In this document: positions 40,667 through 50,464 of the stretch, piece after piece | Layout of the letters: each line of letters opens with the position of its first letter | Position numbering within the stretch: position 1 is the first letter of the stretch | Assembly: GCF_019396345.1 (NCBI RefSeq) | Contig: NZ_JAHKRM010000025.1 | Coordinates: forward strand, 146,189 to 210,188 | DNA: 64,000 bases | Reading direction: 5' to 3' | Source: Nonomuraea guangzhouensis | Lineage (GTDB): Bacteria > Actinomycetota > Actinomycetes > Streptosporangiales > Streptosporangiaceae | Position numbers and translations under genes: made by a program | The notes under the pieces: generated by a model | Database searches by the model: none | What the model was told of the DNA's origin: nothing | The model's input: the letters and a program-made list of their open reading frames with translations, nothing else

Positions 40667-40674
40667 CCCCCTCG

Positions 40675-41355
40675 ATGGCCATGAGTCGTCTTACCCGTGT
40701 CCCCAAACTGACCTTCGCTCAGGCCGCCCTCGGTGTGGCCGTCGCGGCCGCCGCCATCGGCGGGCAGTCCACCGCCCACGCGGAGACCCTCGGTTCGGGC
40801 ACACAGCAGTACGCCGCCGCCCACGCGGACCACCCGGAGACCAACGTTCAGGCCAAGGCCAAGATCTCGGCCGCGCAGGTCCTGGCCCTGGCCAAGGCCC
40901 AGGTCGGCACCTCCGAGGACGCCGCGGGCGGCGGCACCAAGTTCCAGAAGTGGTACATGAACTCGCCGCGCGCCCTGGAGACCGTCAAGCGTGACGGCGG
41001 CAGCCGGCAGGAGTACCTGAACGCCGCCTGGTGCTCGATGTTCGTCTCGTGGGTCGGCGCGCACACCGGCGCGCGCAGCATGGTCGGCTGGGACGCCTAC
41101 ACCGTCGAGCACGCCCGCTGGTTCGCCAAGAACCACCGCTGGGGCCAGGCCCCGAAGCCGGGCGCCGTGGTGTTCTTCTCGTGGAGCGGCAGCAAGAGCC
41201 TGGACGACATCCAGCACGTCGGGTTCGTCGTCAAGGACAACCACAACGGGACGATCTCCACGATCGAGGGCAACACCGGCAACGGCACGGTCGCCCAGCG
41301 CGTCCGGCCGACGTCCCAGGTGGTCGGCTACGGATACCCGAACTACACCGGCTGA
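40675..41355 (+). CDS. Secreted CHAP-domain peptidoglycan hydrolase
   Basis: 226 residues. Signal peptide to about 36 (AVAAAAIGGQSTAHA-ETLG). A short spacer leads to a CHAP domain near 65-220 with the catalytic Cys in AAWCSMFVSWVG, the His in DIQHVGFVV and the acidic residue in STIEGNTGNG. CHAP enzymes cut peptide or amide bonds in peptidoglycan. The c-di-AMP riboswitch ties it to osmotic or wall homeostasis. It starts at ATG 40675 or 40681. A long perfect hairpin follows the gene. Confidence 0.9.
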   Translation: MAMSRLTRVPKLTFAQAALGVAVAAAAIGGQSTAHAETLGSGTQQYAAAHADHPETNVQAKAKISAAQVLALAKAQVGTSEDAAGGGTKFQKWYMNSPRALETVKRDGGSRQEYLNAAWCSMFVSWVGAHTGARSMVGWDAYTVEHARWFAKNHRWGQAPKPGAVVFFSWSGSKSLDDIQHVGFVVKDNHNGTISTIEGNTGNGTVAQRVRPTSQVVGYGYPNYTG

Positions 41356-41417
41356 CGGCTACTCCCCCGAGCCCTCCGGTCCGCCCCTCCCCTCCTCTCC
41401 CCCACAAGCTTCGCTGT

Positions 41418-41452
41418 CGACGAGCGCGCGTCCTTTGGGCGCGCGCTCGTCG
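41418..41452 (+). terminator. Long GC hairpin after the CHAP gene
   Basis: A perfect 13-bp stem, CGACGAGCGCGCG and CGCGCGCTCGTCG, surrounds a 9-base loop, about 60 bases after the stop. No T tract follows, so termination may be by the stem alone. Confidence 0.65.
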
Positions 41453-41532
41453 GCGTCCTCCCTGGCGTGCTGCTTCGGAACACCCGAAAGGCCATCACGT
41501 TCCACCGAACACCGCATTATCCGGCCGTAACC

Positions 41533-41546
41533 CCCCAAGTTTGGGG
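41533..41546. promoter_or_regulatory. Palindrome upstream of mini-protein B
   Basis: CCCCAA-gt-TTGGGG is a perfect 6+2+6 palindrome about 80 bases ahead of the mini-protein B start. The surrounding stretch (GGATG...CGGG...CCGCCCGCC) resembles the leader of mini-protein A, whose corresponding position reads CTCCCCAG, suggesting a shared control element. Confidence 0.4.
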
Positions 41547-41624
41547 ATGTACGGGTCCGCCCGCCACCTCCAACACTGGCGATGACCGGACAACGCGCCG
41601 GTGCTCGATACCGCAGGAGGGGAC

Positions 41625-41789
41625 ATGTCACCGACGACCCAGCAGGACAACTGGCGGTTCTGCAACAAGTGCTACACCCTTTGGTGGAACGGTCGCCCCG
41701 ACAACGGGCACTGCCCCGCGGGTGGCGCCCATGAGGGGCACGGCAGCTGGAACTTCTACCTTCCGGCGAACCCCGCCGAGCACATCTGA
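41625..41789 (+). CDS. CxxC/WWNG mini-protein B (putative zinc-binding, 54 aa)
   Basis: 54 residues: NWRFCNKCYTLWWNG, then HCPAGGAHEGHGSWNF and YLPANPAEHI. It is the paralogue of the 56-residue protein at 17053, differing by a two-residue deletion and about 14 substitutions, with the three Cys, the His and the tail conserved. CAGGAGG lies 5 bases before the ATG. A strong terminator follows, so it is a monocistronic small gene. The function is unknown; the metal-binding suggestion rests on the C-x2-C-x(n)-C-x(n)-H pattern. Confidence 0.87.
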   Translation: MSPTTQQDNWRFCNKCYTLWWNGRPDNGHCPAGGAHEGHGSWNFYLPANPAEHI

Positions 41790-41798
41790 CGCAAGACC

Positions 41799-41838
41799 GA
41801 TCTCCCCGCGAGGCCACGGCTTCGCGGGGAGATCTTTG
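41799..41838 (+). terminator. Rho-independent terminator after mini-protein B
   Basis: A perfect 13-bp stem, GATCTCCCCGCGA (41799-41811) and TCGCGGGGAGATC (41822-41834), is followed by TTTG. Confidence 0.85.
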
Positions 41839-41925
41839 TGTACGCCTCTTGGTAAAGAATTCCGCGTACGTGTCGATTCGGGGTCTGATTGTTCGACGCG
41901 TTCGCGAGAGTGAAGGAGGCGGGTC

Positions 41926-42366
41926 ATGAAGTTCATGATCGTAGGGAAGGCCAACGAGGCGACCGAGGCCGGGGCACTGCCCAGCCAGGAGCTCGTCGAC
42001 GCGATGGGCGCCTACAACGAGAGCCTGGCCAAGGCGGGGGTGCTGCTGGCGGCCGAGGGACTGTATCCCAGCTCCCACGGGGCGCAGATCGCCTACTCCA
42101 AGGACGGCAAGGCGACGGTGCTCGACGGTCCGTTCGCCGAGGCCAAGGAGCTGATCGCCGGGTTCTGGCTGATCCAGGTCAAGTCCCGGGAAGAGGCCAT
42201 CGCGTGGGCGCTGCGGGTGCCTGTGCCCGGTGGGCACGAGGGGATCGGGCTGGACGTCTGGCAGGTGTTCGACGCGGCCGATCTGCCGGACGCGTCGATG
42301 AGCCCCGAGGCGGCCGAACGCGAGGCGGCGTTGCGGGAGCGGCTGCTGGGATCCGCCGAAGATTAG
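41926..42366 (+). CDS. YCII-related (DGPF) protein
   Basis: 146 residues. The family signature DGPFAEAKELIAGFWLIQVKSREEAIAWA is present and the N-terminus MKFMIVGKANEATEAG is typical. AAGGAGG precedes the ATG. The small ferredoxin-like fold has no established activity. In actinomycetes these genes lie directly upstream of ECF42-type sigma factors, exactly as here (62-base gap), and are thought to belong to the same stress or secondary-metabolism regulon. Confidence 0.9.
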   Translation: MKFMIVGKANEATEAGALPSQELVDAMGAYNESLAKAGVLLAAEGLYPSSHGAQIAYSKDGKATVLDGPFAEAKELIAGFWLIQVKSREEAIAWALRVPVPGGHEGIGLDVWQVFDAADLPDASMSPEAAEREAALRERLLGSAED

Positions 42367-42428
42367 CGACCGCCGGCCTCCGCGCCCGGCTTGCGTGATC
42401 TTTGGGCGGCTGGTCTTATGACCAGGTG

Positions 42429-43670
42429 ATGGCTTCCGATGCGCACCGGGCGATCGAGACGGTCTGGCGGATGGAGGCGGCGCGGCTCATCGCCGGCCTG
42501 ACCGGGCTGGTGCGTGACCTCGGTCTGGCCGAGGAGCTGGCCCAGGACGCGCTGGTCGCGGCGCTGGAGCAGTGGCCGGAGTCGGGCGTGCCGCGCAATC
42601 CCGGGGCCTGGCTCATGACCGTCGCCAAGCGCCGCGCCATCGACCTGCTGCGCCGCCAGGAACGCTACGCGCGCAAACTGACCGAGATCGGCCGCGAGCT
42701 GGCCGAGCCGGGCGCCGAGGACGAGCCGCCCGGCCTGGACGAGATCGAGGACGACCTGCTGCGGCTGGTGTTCACGGCGTGCCATCCGGTGCTGTCCACC
42801 GAGGCGCGGGTGGCGCTCACGCTGCGGATGCTCGGTGGGCTGAGCACCGACGAGATCGCCAGGGCGTTCCTGGTCCCGGAGCCGACGGTGGCGCAGCGGA
42901 TCGTCCGCGCCAAGCGGACGCTGGCCGACAAGCAGGTGCCGTTCGAGGTGCCGCGGGGCGAGGAGCTCGCCGGCCGCCTGTCGTCCGTCCTGGAGGTCAT
43001 CTACCTGATCTTCAACGAGGGCTACTCGGCCACGGCCGGTGACGACTGGATGCGGCCGGGGCTCTGCGCGGACGCGCTGCGGCTTGGCCGGGTGCTGGCC
43101 GGGCTGATGCCCAAGGAGCCCGAGGTGCACGGCCTGGTCGCGCTGATGGAGATCCAGGCGTCGCGCGCGGCGGCCCGGGTGGGCCCGTCCGGCGAGCCGA
43201 TCCTGCTGCTAGAACAGAACCGGAGCCGCTGGGACCGCCTGCTCGTCCGCCGTGGCCTGGATGCGCTCCAGCGGGCCGAGGACCTCGATGGCGAGCTCGG
43301 CCCGTACGTGCTGCAGGCCGCCATCGCCGCCTGTCACGCGCGGGCACTCACCGCCGAGGAGACCGACTGGCGGGCCATCGCCACCCTTTATGAGGCGCTG
43401 GCGCGGATGTCGCGGTCGCCGGTCGTCGAGCTCAACCGGGCGGTCGCGCTCGCCATGGCCTACGGCCCGGCGGTCGGGCTGGAGCTGGTGGACCAGCTCG
43501 TCGACGAACCGGCGCTCAAGGGCTACCACCTGCTGCCGAGCGTACGCGGGGATCTGCTCGTCAAGCTGGGGCGGCCGGATGAGGCGCGGGCCGAGTTCGA
43601 GCGGGCGGCGGTGATGACCCGCAACAGCCGGGAGCGCGCCCTGCTCCGGGAACGCGCCGCCGCCTGCTGA
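42429..43670 (+). CDS. ECF42-type RNA polymerase sigma factor with long C-terminal extension
   Basis: 413 residues. Region 2 is at the N-terminus (LAEELAQDALVAALEQWP, GVPRNPGAWLMTVAKRRAIDLLRR). Region 4 spans about 115-170 (LTLRMLGGLSTDEIARAFLVPEPTVAQRIVRAKRTL). The following 230-residue helical extension (FNEGYSATAGDDWMRPGLCADALRL, LVALMEIQASRAAARV) is the TPR-like ECF42 hallmark that replaces a separate anti-sigma factor. The start is ATG 42429 (GTG 42426 also possible). No anti-sigma gene follows. Confidence 0.92.
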   Translation: MASDAHRAIETVWRMEAARLIAGLTGLVRDLGLAEELAQDALVAALEQWPESGVPRNPGAWLMTVAKRRAIDLLRRQERYARKLTEIGRELAEPGAEDEPPGLDEIEDDLLRLVFTACHPVLSTEARVALTLRMLGGLSTDEIARAFLVPEPTVAQRIVRAKRTLADKQVPFEVPRGEELAGRLSSVLEVIYLIFNEGYSATAGDDWMRPGLCADALRLGRVLAGLMPKEPEVHGLVALMEIQASRAAARVGPSGEPILLLEQNRSRWDRLLVRRGLDALQRAEDLDGELGPYVLQAAIAACHARALTAEETDWRAIATLYEALARMSRSPVVELNRAVALAMAYGPAVGLELVDQLVDEPALKGYHLLPSVRGDLLVKLGRPDEARAEFERAAVMTRNSRERALLRERAAAC

Positions 43671-43780
43671 CCCGCCCCGGCACGCCGTACGACCGTCGTG
43701 ACTACGGGCGCGACCACGAGAAAAGCCCGCAGTGGGTGGGCGACATGCCCGGAAAGCAAACACAAACGAGTCCCTTGTGA

Positions 43781-43794
43781 TGGGAGCGCTCCCA
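43781..43794. promoter_or_regulatory. CebR box 1
   Basis: TGGGAGCGCTCCCA, a perfect 14-bp palindrome identical to the known CebR operator of Streptomyces. It lies 218 bases before cebE in a 328-base gene-free promoter region. Confidence 0.88.
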
Positions 43795-43878
43795 AACGGC
43801 CCTTTGTGCCGTTCATCCCGAAAAATCTCTTTCTAAACCGAGAAATAGCCCCATAGGTAACGGTTGCGTTTCAGCGCA

Positions 43879-43884
43879 TTGACG
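43879..43884 (+). promoter_or_regulatory. Possible -35 element of cebE
   Basis: TTGACG lies 26 bases upstream of CebR box 2. A -10 at standard spacing would fall near 43902-43907 (CACCCT, weak). Box 2 would then cover the transcription start. Confidence 0.35.
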
Positions 43885-43910
43885 GGCAAGAGCCGCAAGT
43901 GCACCCTTTG

Positions 43911-43924
43911 TGGGAGCGCTCCCA
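43911..43924. promoter_or_regulatory. CebR box 2
   Basis: A second perfect TGGGAGCGCTCCCA, 130 bp downstream of the first and 74 bases before the cebE ATG. Its position suits direct blockage of transcription until cellobiose releases CebR. Confidence 0.9.
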
Positions 43925-43998
43925 AGGACTTCCCACCGCGGCCCGGAGCGTGTGCCGCGGTGCACCTCCCCACCCATTCACCCGAGAAGGGGTCCACC

Positions 43999-45339
43999 AT
44001 GATGATCCGCAACCGTCGCGGCGGTCTCGCCGCGGCTTCGGCCCTGGCCGCGGCGGCGCTGACCGTCGCATCTTGCAGCTCCGGTGGCACTCCGGCAGCC
44101 AGCAACGCACCTGCCTCCTCCGCGGCCGCCGAACCGGTGACGATCCGGGTGCAGACTTTCGGCGGCGGCTCGAACTTCGGCTACAAGAACGCCATCACGA
44201 AGTGGAACGCCGAGCACAAGGACGTCCAGATCAAGGAAGAGCACCTCACCGACCAGTTCGAGCAGCAGTACTGGCCGCAGATGATCCAGTGGTTGCAGGC
44301 CGGCAACGGCGCGGGCGACGTGGTCGGCATCGACGAAGGTGGCATGGGCCTGGCCAAAGCGCACCCCGAGTGGTGGGCCGACCTGAAGGAATACGGCCTG
44401 GAGTCCCGCAAGGCGGACTTCCCCGCTTGGAAGTGGGAGAACGGCACCACCGCCGACGGCAAGCTGTTCGGCCTGGGCACCGACATCGGCGGCATGAGCA
44501 TCTGCTACCGCTCGGACCTGTTCAAGAAGGCCGGGCTGCCCAGCGAGCGGGACAAGGTCAGCGCCTTGTGGCCCACTTGGGACGCCTTCATGAAGGTCGG
44601 CCAGCAGTTCCAGGCGAAGGCGAAGGACACCAAGTTCGCCGACGGAACGAACACGCTCTACCAGGTGGTCCTGTACCAGGAGGCGGCCAAGAACGGCAAC
44701 GTCACCTACTTCGACAAGGACAACAACCTCATCGTCGACAAGAACCCGGCGGTGAAGGCGGGCTTCGACTTCGCCACGAAGATGAGCCAGCAGGGCCTGA
44801 CCGCCAAGCTGCGTAACTTCACCGACGAGTGGGCGGCGGGCACCCAGAAGGGCGCGTTCGCCACGGTCGGCTGCCCGTCGTGGATGCTCGGCGTGGTCAG
44901 CGGCAACGCGGGCGACGGCGGCAAGGGCAAGTGGGACGTGGCCGCGGTACCCGGCGGCGGCGGCAACTGGGGCGGCTCCTGGCTGTCCGTGCCGAAGCAG
45001 AGCAAGCACCCGAAGGAAGCCGCGGCGGTGGCCGACTACCTGACCCAGGCGCAGACCGAGGCGAGCATCTTCACCGACTTCGGCAACATGCCGAGCAACA
45101 CCAAGGCGCAGCAGGACCCGGCCGTGCAGAGCGCGAAGAACGAGTTCTTCAACAACGCTCCCATCGGCGAGATCTTCGCCAAGTCGGCGGCGAGCCTGCA
45201 GCCGGTCTTCCTCGGCGTCAAGCACGCCCAGGTCAAGAACGCCATCGAGTCGGTGATCCAGGGCATGGACGACGGTTCGGTCCCCTACGGCAAGGCCTGG
45301 CAGCAGCTGGTCGACGACGCGGTGAAGGCCGCGGGCTGA
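43999..45339 (+). CDS. cebE: Cellobiose/cellotriose-binding lipoprotein CebE
   Basis: 446 residues. MMIRNRRGGLAAA starts a signal sequence ending in the lipobox LTVASC (Cys near 30), then a Ser/Ala tether. The binding domain has EPVTIRVQTFGGGSNFGYKN, IDEGGMGLAKAHPEWW and GNWGGSWLSVPKQSKHPKEA, consistent with CebE-type solute-binding proteins. AGAAGGGG precedes the ATG. It is first gene of cebEFG-bglC-cebR, under two CebR boxes, and feeds cellulose breakdown products to CebFG. Confidence 0.93.
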   Translation: MMIRNRRGGLAAASALAAAALTVASCSSGGTPAASNAPASSAAAEPVTIRVQTFGGGSNFGYKNAITKWNAEHKDVQIKEEHLTDQFEQQYWPQMIQWLQAGNGAGDVVGIDEGGMGLAKAHPEWWADLKEYGLESRKADFPAWKWENGTTADGKLFGLGTDIGGMSICYRSDLFKKAGLPSERDKVSALWPTWDAFMKVGQQFQAKAKDTKFADGTNTLYQVVLYQEAAKNGNVTYFDKDNNLIVDKNPAVKAGFDFATKMSQQGLTAKLRNFTDEWAAGTQKGAFATVGCPSWMLGVVSGNAGDGGKGKWDVAAVPGGGGNWGGSWLSVPKQSKHPKEAAAVADYLTQAQTEASIFTDFGNMPSNTKAQQDPAVQSAKNEFFNNAPIGEIFAKSAASLQPVFLGVKHAQVKNAIESVIQGMDDGSVPYGKAWQQLVDDAVKAAG

Positions 45340-45346
45340 TCTCCCT

Positions 45347-45374
45347 GCCCGGCCCGCGTCGAAGCGGGCCGGGC
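45347..45374 (+). promoter_or_regulatory. Intercistronic hairpin between cebE and cebF
   Basis: A perfect 11-bp stem, GCCCGGCCCGC and GCGGGCCGGGC, has a 6-base GTCGAA loop and no T tract, starting 8 bases after the cebE stop. It probably protects or partially terminates the transcript so the binding protein is made in excess over the permeases. Confidence 0.6.
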
Positions 45375-45396
45375 TACTGCCGCCGAAAGGTCACTC

Positions 45397-46347
45397 ATGA
45401 GTATCGACACCCTCCCGCGGGCGGTGCGGCCCAGCCGCCACCACCCGCCCGGCCGCCGCTGGCGTTCCCGACTGGACGTCAAGGTGATGCCGTACACCCT
45501 GGTGTCCCCGTACTTCATCCTGTTCGCCGCCTTCGGGCTCTTCCCGCTGGCGTTCACGCTCTACTACTCGCTCTACGACTACGACCTGGCCGGGACCACG
45601 GAGTGGACCGGGCTGGGCAACTACGCCAAGCTGCTGGCCGACGAGGACTTCTGGAACGCCGTCACCAACACGGTCGGCATCTTCTTCCTGGCCACCATCC
45701 CGCAGCTGCTGCTGGCGCTGTTCCTGGCCAACGCGCTGAACAAGCGGCTCCGGCTGCGCCTGGCCATCCGGATGAGCGTGCTGCTGCCGCTGGTGACCTC
45801 GGTGGTCGCGGTGGCGGTGGTGTTCACCCAGCTCTTCGCCCGTGACTGGGGCCTGGTCAACTGGATCCTCAGCTGGTTCGGCGTGGACGCCATCAACTGG
45901 CGGGCCGAGCGGATCCCGTCGTGGCTGGCCATCGCCACCATGGTCGACTGGCGCTGGACCGGCTACAACGCGATCATCTTCCTGGCCGGGATGCAGACGA
46001 TCCCGCGCGACCTGTACGAGGCCGCGGCGATCGACGGCGCCTCGCGGCGGCGGCAGTTCTGGCAGATCACGCTGCCGATGCTCCGCCCGACCATGATCTT
46101 CGTGGTGCTCAACTCCACGATCGGCGGGCTCACGCTGTTCTCCGAGCCGACCACGTTCTACAACGGCAACGTCGACGGCGGTTCGCAGGGCCAGTTCCAG
46201 ACGGTGGCGATGTTCGTGGTCAAGCAGGGCTTCCGCGAGTTCGACTACGGTTACGCCGCCGCGGCGGCCTGGCTGCTGTTCCTGCTCATCCTCATCGGAG
46301 CGCTGGTCAACTTCATGTTCGTGCGCCGGATCGGGGGCACCAAATGA
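45397..46347 (+). CDS. cebF: Cellobiose ABC transporter permease CebF
   Basis: 316 residues with six hydrophobic segments after a basic N-terminus (RPSRHHPPGRRWRSRLD). The EAA loop is DLYEAAAIDGASRRRQFWQITLPML. GAAAGG lies 6 bases before the ATG. The stop overlaps the cebG start (ATGA). As for the maltose system, no ATPase is present locally; an MsiK-type ATPase elsewhere is expected. Confidence 0.93.
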   Translation: MSIDTLPRAVRPSRHHPPGRRWRSRLDVKVMPYTLVSPYFILFAAFGLFPLAFTLYYSLYDYDLAGTTEWTGLGNYAKLLADEDFWNAVTNTVGIFFLATIPQLLLALFLANALNKRLRLRLAIRMSVLLPLVTSVVAVAVVFTQLFARDWGLVNWILSWFGVDAINWRAERIPSWLAIATMVDWRWTGYNAIIFLAGMQTIPRDLYEAAAIDGASRRRQFWQITLPMLRPTMIFVVLNSTIGGLTLFSEPTTFYNGNVDGGSQGQFQTVAMFVVKQGFREFDYGYAAAAAWLLFLLILIGALVNFMFVRRIGGTK

Positions 46348-47170
46348 CCAACTGGTCACCGACCCTCATCACCCGGGTCATGCTGGCGGTGGCCATCGTG
46401 CTGTCCGCCTTCCCGCTGTACTGGATGCTGGTCATCGCCTCGCGCACCAACGCCGACGCGGTCGCGGTGCCGCCGCCGTTCCTGCCGGGCGGCAACCTGG
46501 GCCAGAACATCGTCGCGGTGCTGAACAACGAGGACGCCCACTTCCTGCTCGGCCTGACCAACTCGTTCATCGTGGCGAGCGTCGTCACCGTCTCGGTGGT
46601 CATCATCTCGACGCTGGCCGGCTTCTCCTTCGCCAGCCTGACGTTCAAGGGCAGGAACGTGCTGCTGCTGCTCGTCCTGCTGACGATGGCCGTGCCGCTG
46701 CAGCAGATGGGCGTGGTGCCGCTCTACCGGCTGATGGTGAGCCTGGAGTGGACAGGCACCCTCAAAGCGGTCATCTTGCCGTACCTGCTCAACGGGTTCG
46801 GGGTGTTCCTGATGGCCCAGTACACCCGCCAGGCGGTGCCGATGGAGCTGGTCGAGGCGGCCAGGGTCGACGGCGCGGCCACCCTGCGGATCTGGTGGAA
46901 CGTCGTGCTGCCGGCCGTGCGGCCGGGCATGGCGGTGCTGGGGATCAACACGTTCATGCTGATGTGGAATGACTTCATGTGGCCACTGATCGTGCTGACC
47001 CCGGACAATCCGACCGTGCAGATCGCGATCACGTCGCTGAACGCGAGGTTCTCCACGAACTACACCTTGATCTTCGCGGGAACGGCGCTGTCCATCATTC
47101 CGCTCATCGCAGTATTCGTCGCATTCGGCCGCCAGATCGTCGGCGGACTCATGGAAGGTGCGGTCAAGGC

Positions 47171-47174
<4 letters not shown>
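46344..47174 (+). CDS. cebG: Cellobiose ABC transporter permease CebG
   Basis: 276 residues, six hydrophobic segments, EAA loop ELVEAARVDGAATLRIWWNVVLPA and C-terminal FGRQIVGGLMEGAVKA typical of the MalG/CebG group. The start is fixed by a 4-base overlap with cebF; the stop overlaps the bglC GTG (GTGA). It forms the membrane channel together with CebF. Confidence 0.93.
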
Positions 47175-48560
<1,386 letters not shown>

Positions 48561-48580
<20 letters not shown>

Positions 48581-49562
48581 GGCAGTGGCTGCGCTGGCCG
48601 GGGTGGGCCGGGGCACGGTGTCGAGAGTCATCAACGGCTCACCCAATGTGAGCGAGAAGGCCCGCGACGCCGTGCAGCAGGCCATCCAGGAGCTGGGCTA
48701 CGTGCCCAACCGGGCGGCGCGGGCCCTGGTCACCCGGCGCACCGACACGGTGGCGCTGGTGGTGTCCGAGTCCGAGCTGCGCGTCTTCGACGAGCCCTAC
48801 TTCGCCGGGACCATCAGGGGCATCGGCTCGGCGCTGGCCGAGACGGGCCTCCAGCTGATCCTGGCCATGGCCCAGTCGCAGGAGGAGCACGAACGCCTGG
48901 AGCACTACCTGACGGGGCAGCACGTCGACGGCGTGCTGCTCCTGTCGCTGCACGGCGCCGACCCGCTGCCCGGCAGGCTGGAGGCGATGGGCGTGCCGAC
49001 CGTGCTGGGCGGCCGGCCCGTCGGCCTCACCCCCTACAGCTACGTCGACATGGACAACCGGGCCGGGGCCCGGCAGGCGGTCAAGCACCTGCAGGGTCTC
49101 GGGCGGCGGCGCATCGCCACGATCGCCGGATCGCAGGACATGGGCGTGGGCGTCGACCGGCTGGCCGGCTACCACGACGCGCTGCGCACCTCGGGCGCGC
49201 CGGAGCTGGTGGCCTATGGCGGCGACTTCTCCGAGGAGAGCGGCGCGGCGGCGATGTGCGAGCTGCTGGCCGCCGAGCCGGAGCTCGACGCCGTGTTCGC
49301 CGCCTCCGACCCGCTGGCGGTGGGGGCGATGCGGGTGCTCAAGGCCGAGGGCCGGGCCATCCCGGGTGACGTGGCGGTGGTGGGGTTCGACGATTCCAAG
49401 ATCGCCATGCATACCGACCCGCCGTTGACCACCATGCACCAGCCGGCCGAGGAGATGGGCCGCCAGATGGCGCGGCTGCTGGTGGCGCGCATCAACGGCG
49501 AGGTGCTCCGCCAGCCCGTGGTCATCCTCGACACCCACCTGGTGCGCCGGGAGTCGGCTTGA
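48561..49562 (+). CDS. cebR: LacI-family cellobiose-responsive repressor CebR
   Basis: 333 residues. The helix-turn-helix is TLEAVAALAGVGRGTVSRVINGSPNVSEKAR and the hinge NRAARALVTRRT. The effector domain ends with VVGFDDSKIAMHTDPPLTTMHQ. It overlaps bglC by 20 bases and is therefore co-transcribed with the genes it controls, unlike the divergent cebR of most Streptomyces. Its expected operators are the two TGGGAGCGCTCCCA sites upstream of cebE; no box precedes cebR itself, so it would be autoregulated through the operon promoter. Confidence 0.92.
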
Positions 49563-49604
49563 CCAGGAGATATGCTTCGCCTGACCCCTGAGAGAGGATT
49601 CTCC

Positions 49605-50447
49605 GTGCCCCAGCTCGCCGCCGGCGGATACACCGCGCAGATCAGCCCGCGGGGCGCCGCACTCAGGACGCTCCGGCACGGCGAACGCGACCTGATCACG
49701 AGCTGGCCCGCCGCCGGCCCGGTCCCCTATTTCGCGGGCACGATCCTCGCCCCCTGGCCGAACCGGGTGGGCGGGGCCCGCTATCCGTTCGGCGGGCGGA
49801 CGCACGAGCTGGCGGTGAGCGAGCCCGAGCGCGGCCACGCCCTGCACGGGCTGGTGTCGGGCGTCGACTGGCAGGTCGAGGCGCTGCCGACCGTCGGGGG
49901 CCGGCAGGCGTTCGTACGACTGGCGCACACGATCACCCCGACGGCCGGCTACCCGTTCACGCTGGCCTTGCGGGTGCTGCACCGGCTCGACGAGCAGGGC
50001 CTGACCACCACGGTCACCGCCCGCAACGAAGGCGACGCCGCCGCCCCCTACGGCTGCGGCCCCCACCCCTGGCTGCTCGGCGACGACCTGGAGCTGCCCG
50101 CCGCCAAGGTGCTGGTCACCGACGAGGGGCTGCTGCCCCGCTCCCTCGACGACGTGTCCGGCTCCCCGTACGACTTCCGCCAGGCCCGGCCGCTCGACGG
50201 CGACGTGATCGACCACGCGTTCACCGGGCTGGCGGCCGGGGAGGCCCGGGTCGGCGGGGTGCGCATGACGTGGGACCCGGCCGTGCTGCCGTGGGTGCAG
50301 GTCTGCACCAGCGGGCAGCTCGGCTACGAGGGCGTGGCGGTGGAGCCGATGACCTGCCCGCCCGACGCGTTCAACTCCGGCACCGACGTGGTGGTGCTGG
50401 AGCCCGGCGGCGAGCACGCGGCGAGCTGGACGATCAGCGCCGCCTGA
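49605..50447 (+). CDS. Aldose 1-epimerase family protein
   Basis: 280 residues from the GTG at 49605 (GAGAGGA upstream, family-typical VPQLAAGGYTAQISPRGAALRTL); an ATG at 49572 has its GGAG only 2 bases away. Family features are LAPWPNRVGGARYPFGG, the His of GHALHGLV, YGCGPHPWLL, and the acidic YEGVAVEPMTCPPDAFN. It interconverts sugar anomers in the cytosol. Lying just after cebR, it may handle glucose released by BglC and share the transcript. Confidence 0.88.
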   Translation: MPQLAAGGYTAQISPRGAALRTLRHGERDLITSWPAAGPVPYFAGTILAPWPNRVGGARYPFGGRTHELAVSEPERGHALHGLVSGVDWQVEALPTVGGRQAFVRLAHTITPTAGYPFTLALRVLHRLDEQGLTTTVTARNEGDAAAPYGCGPHPWLLGDDLELPAAKVLVTDEGLLPRSLDDVSGSPYDFRQARPLDGDVIDHAFTGLAAGEARVGGVRMTWDPAVLPWVQVCTSGQLGYEGVAVEPMTCPPDAFNSGTDVVVLEPGGEHAASWTISAA

Positions 50448-50464
50448 CCCCAGAATCAGGACTC

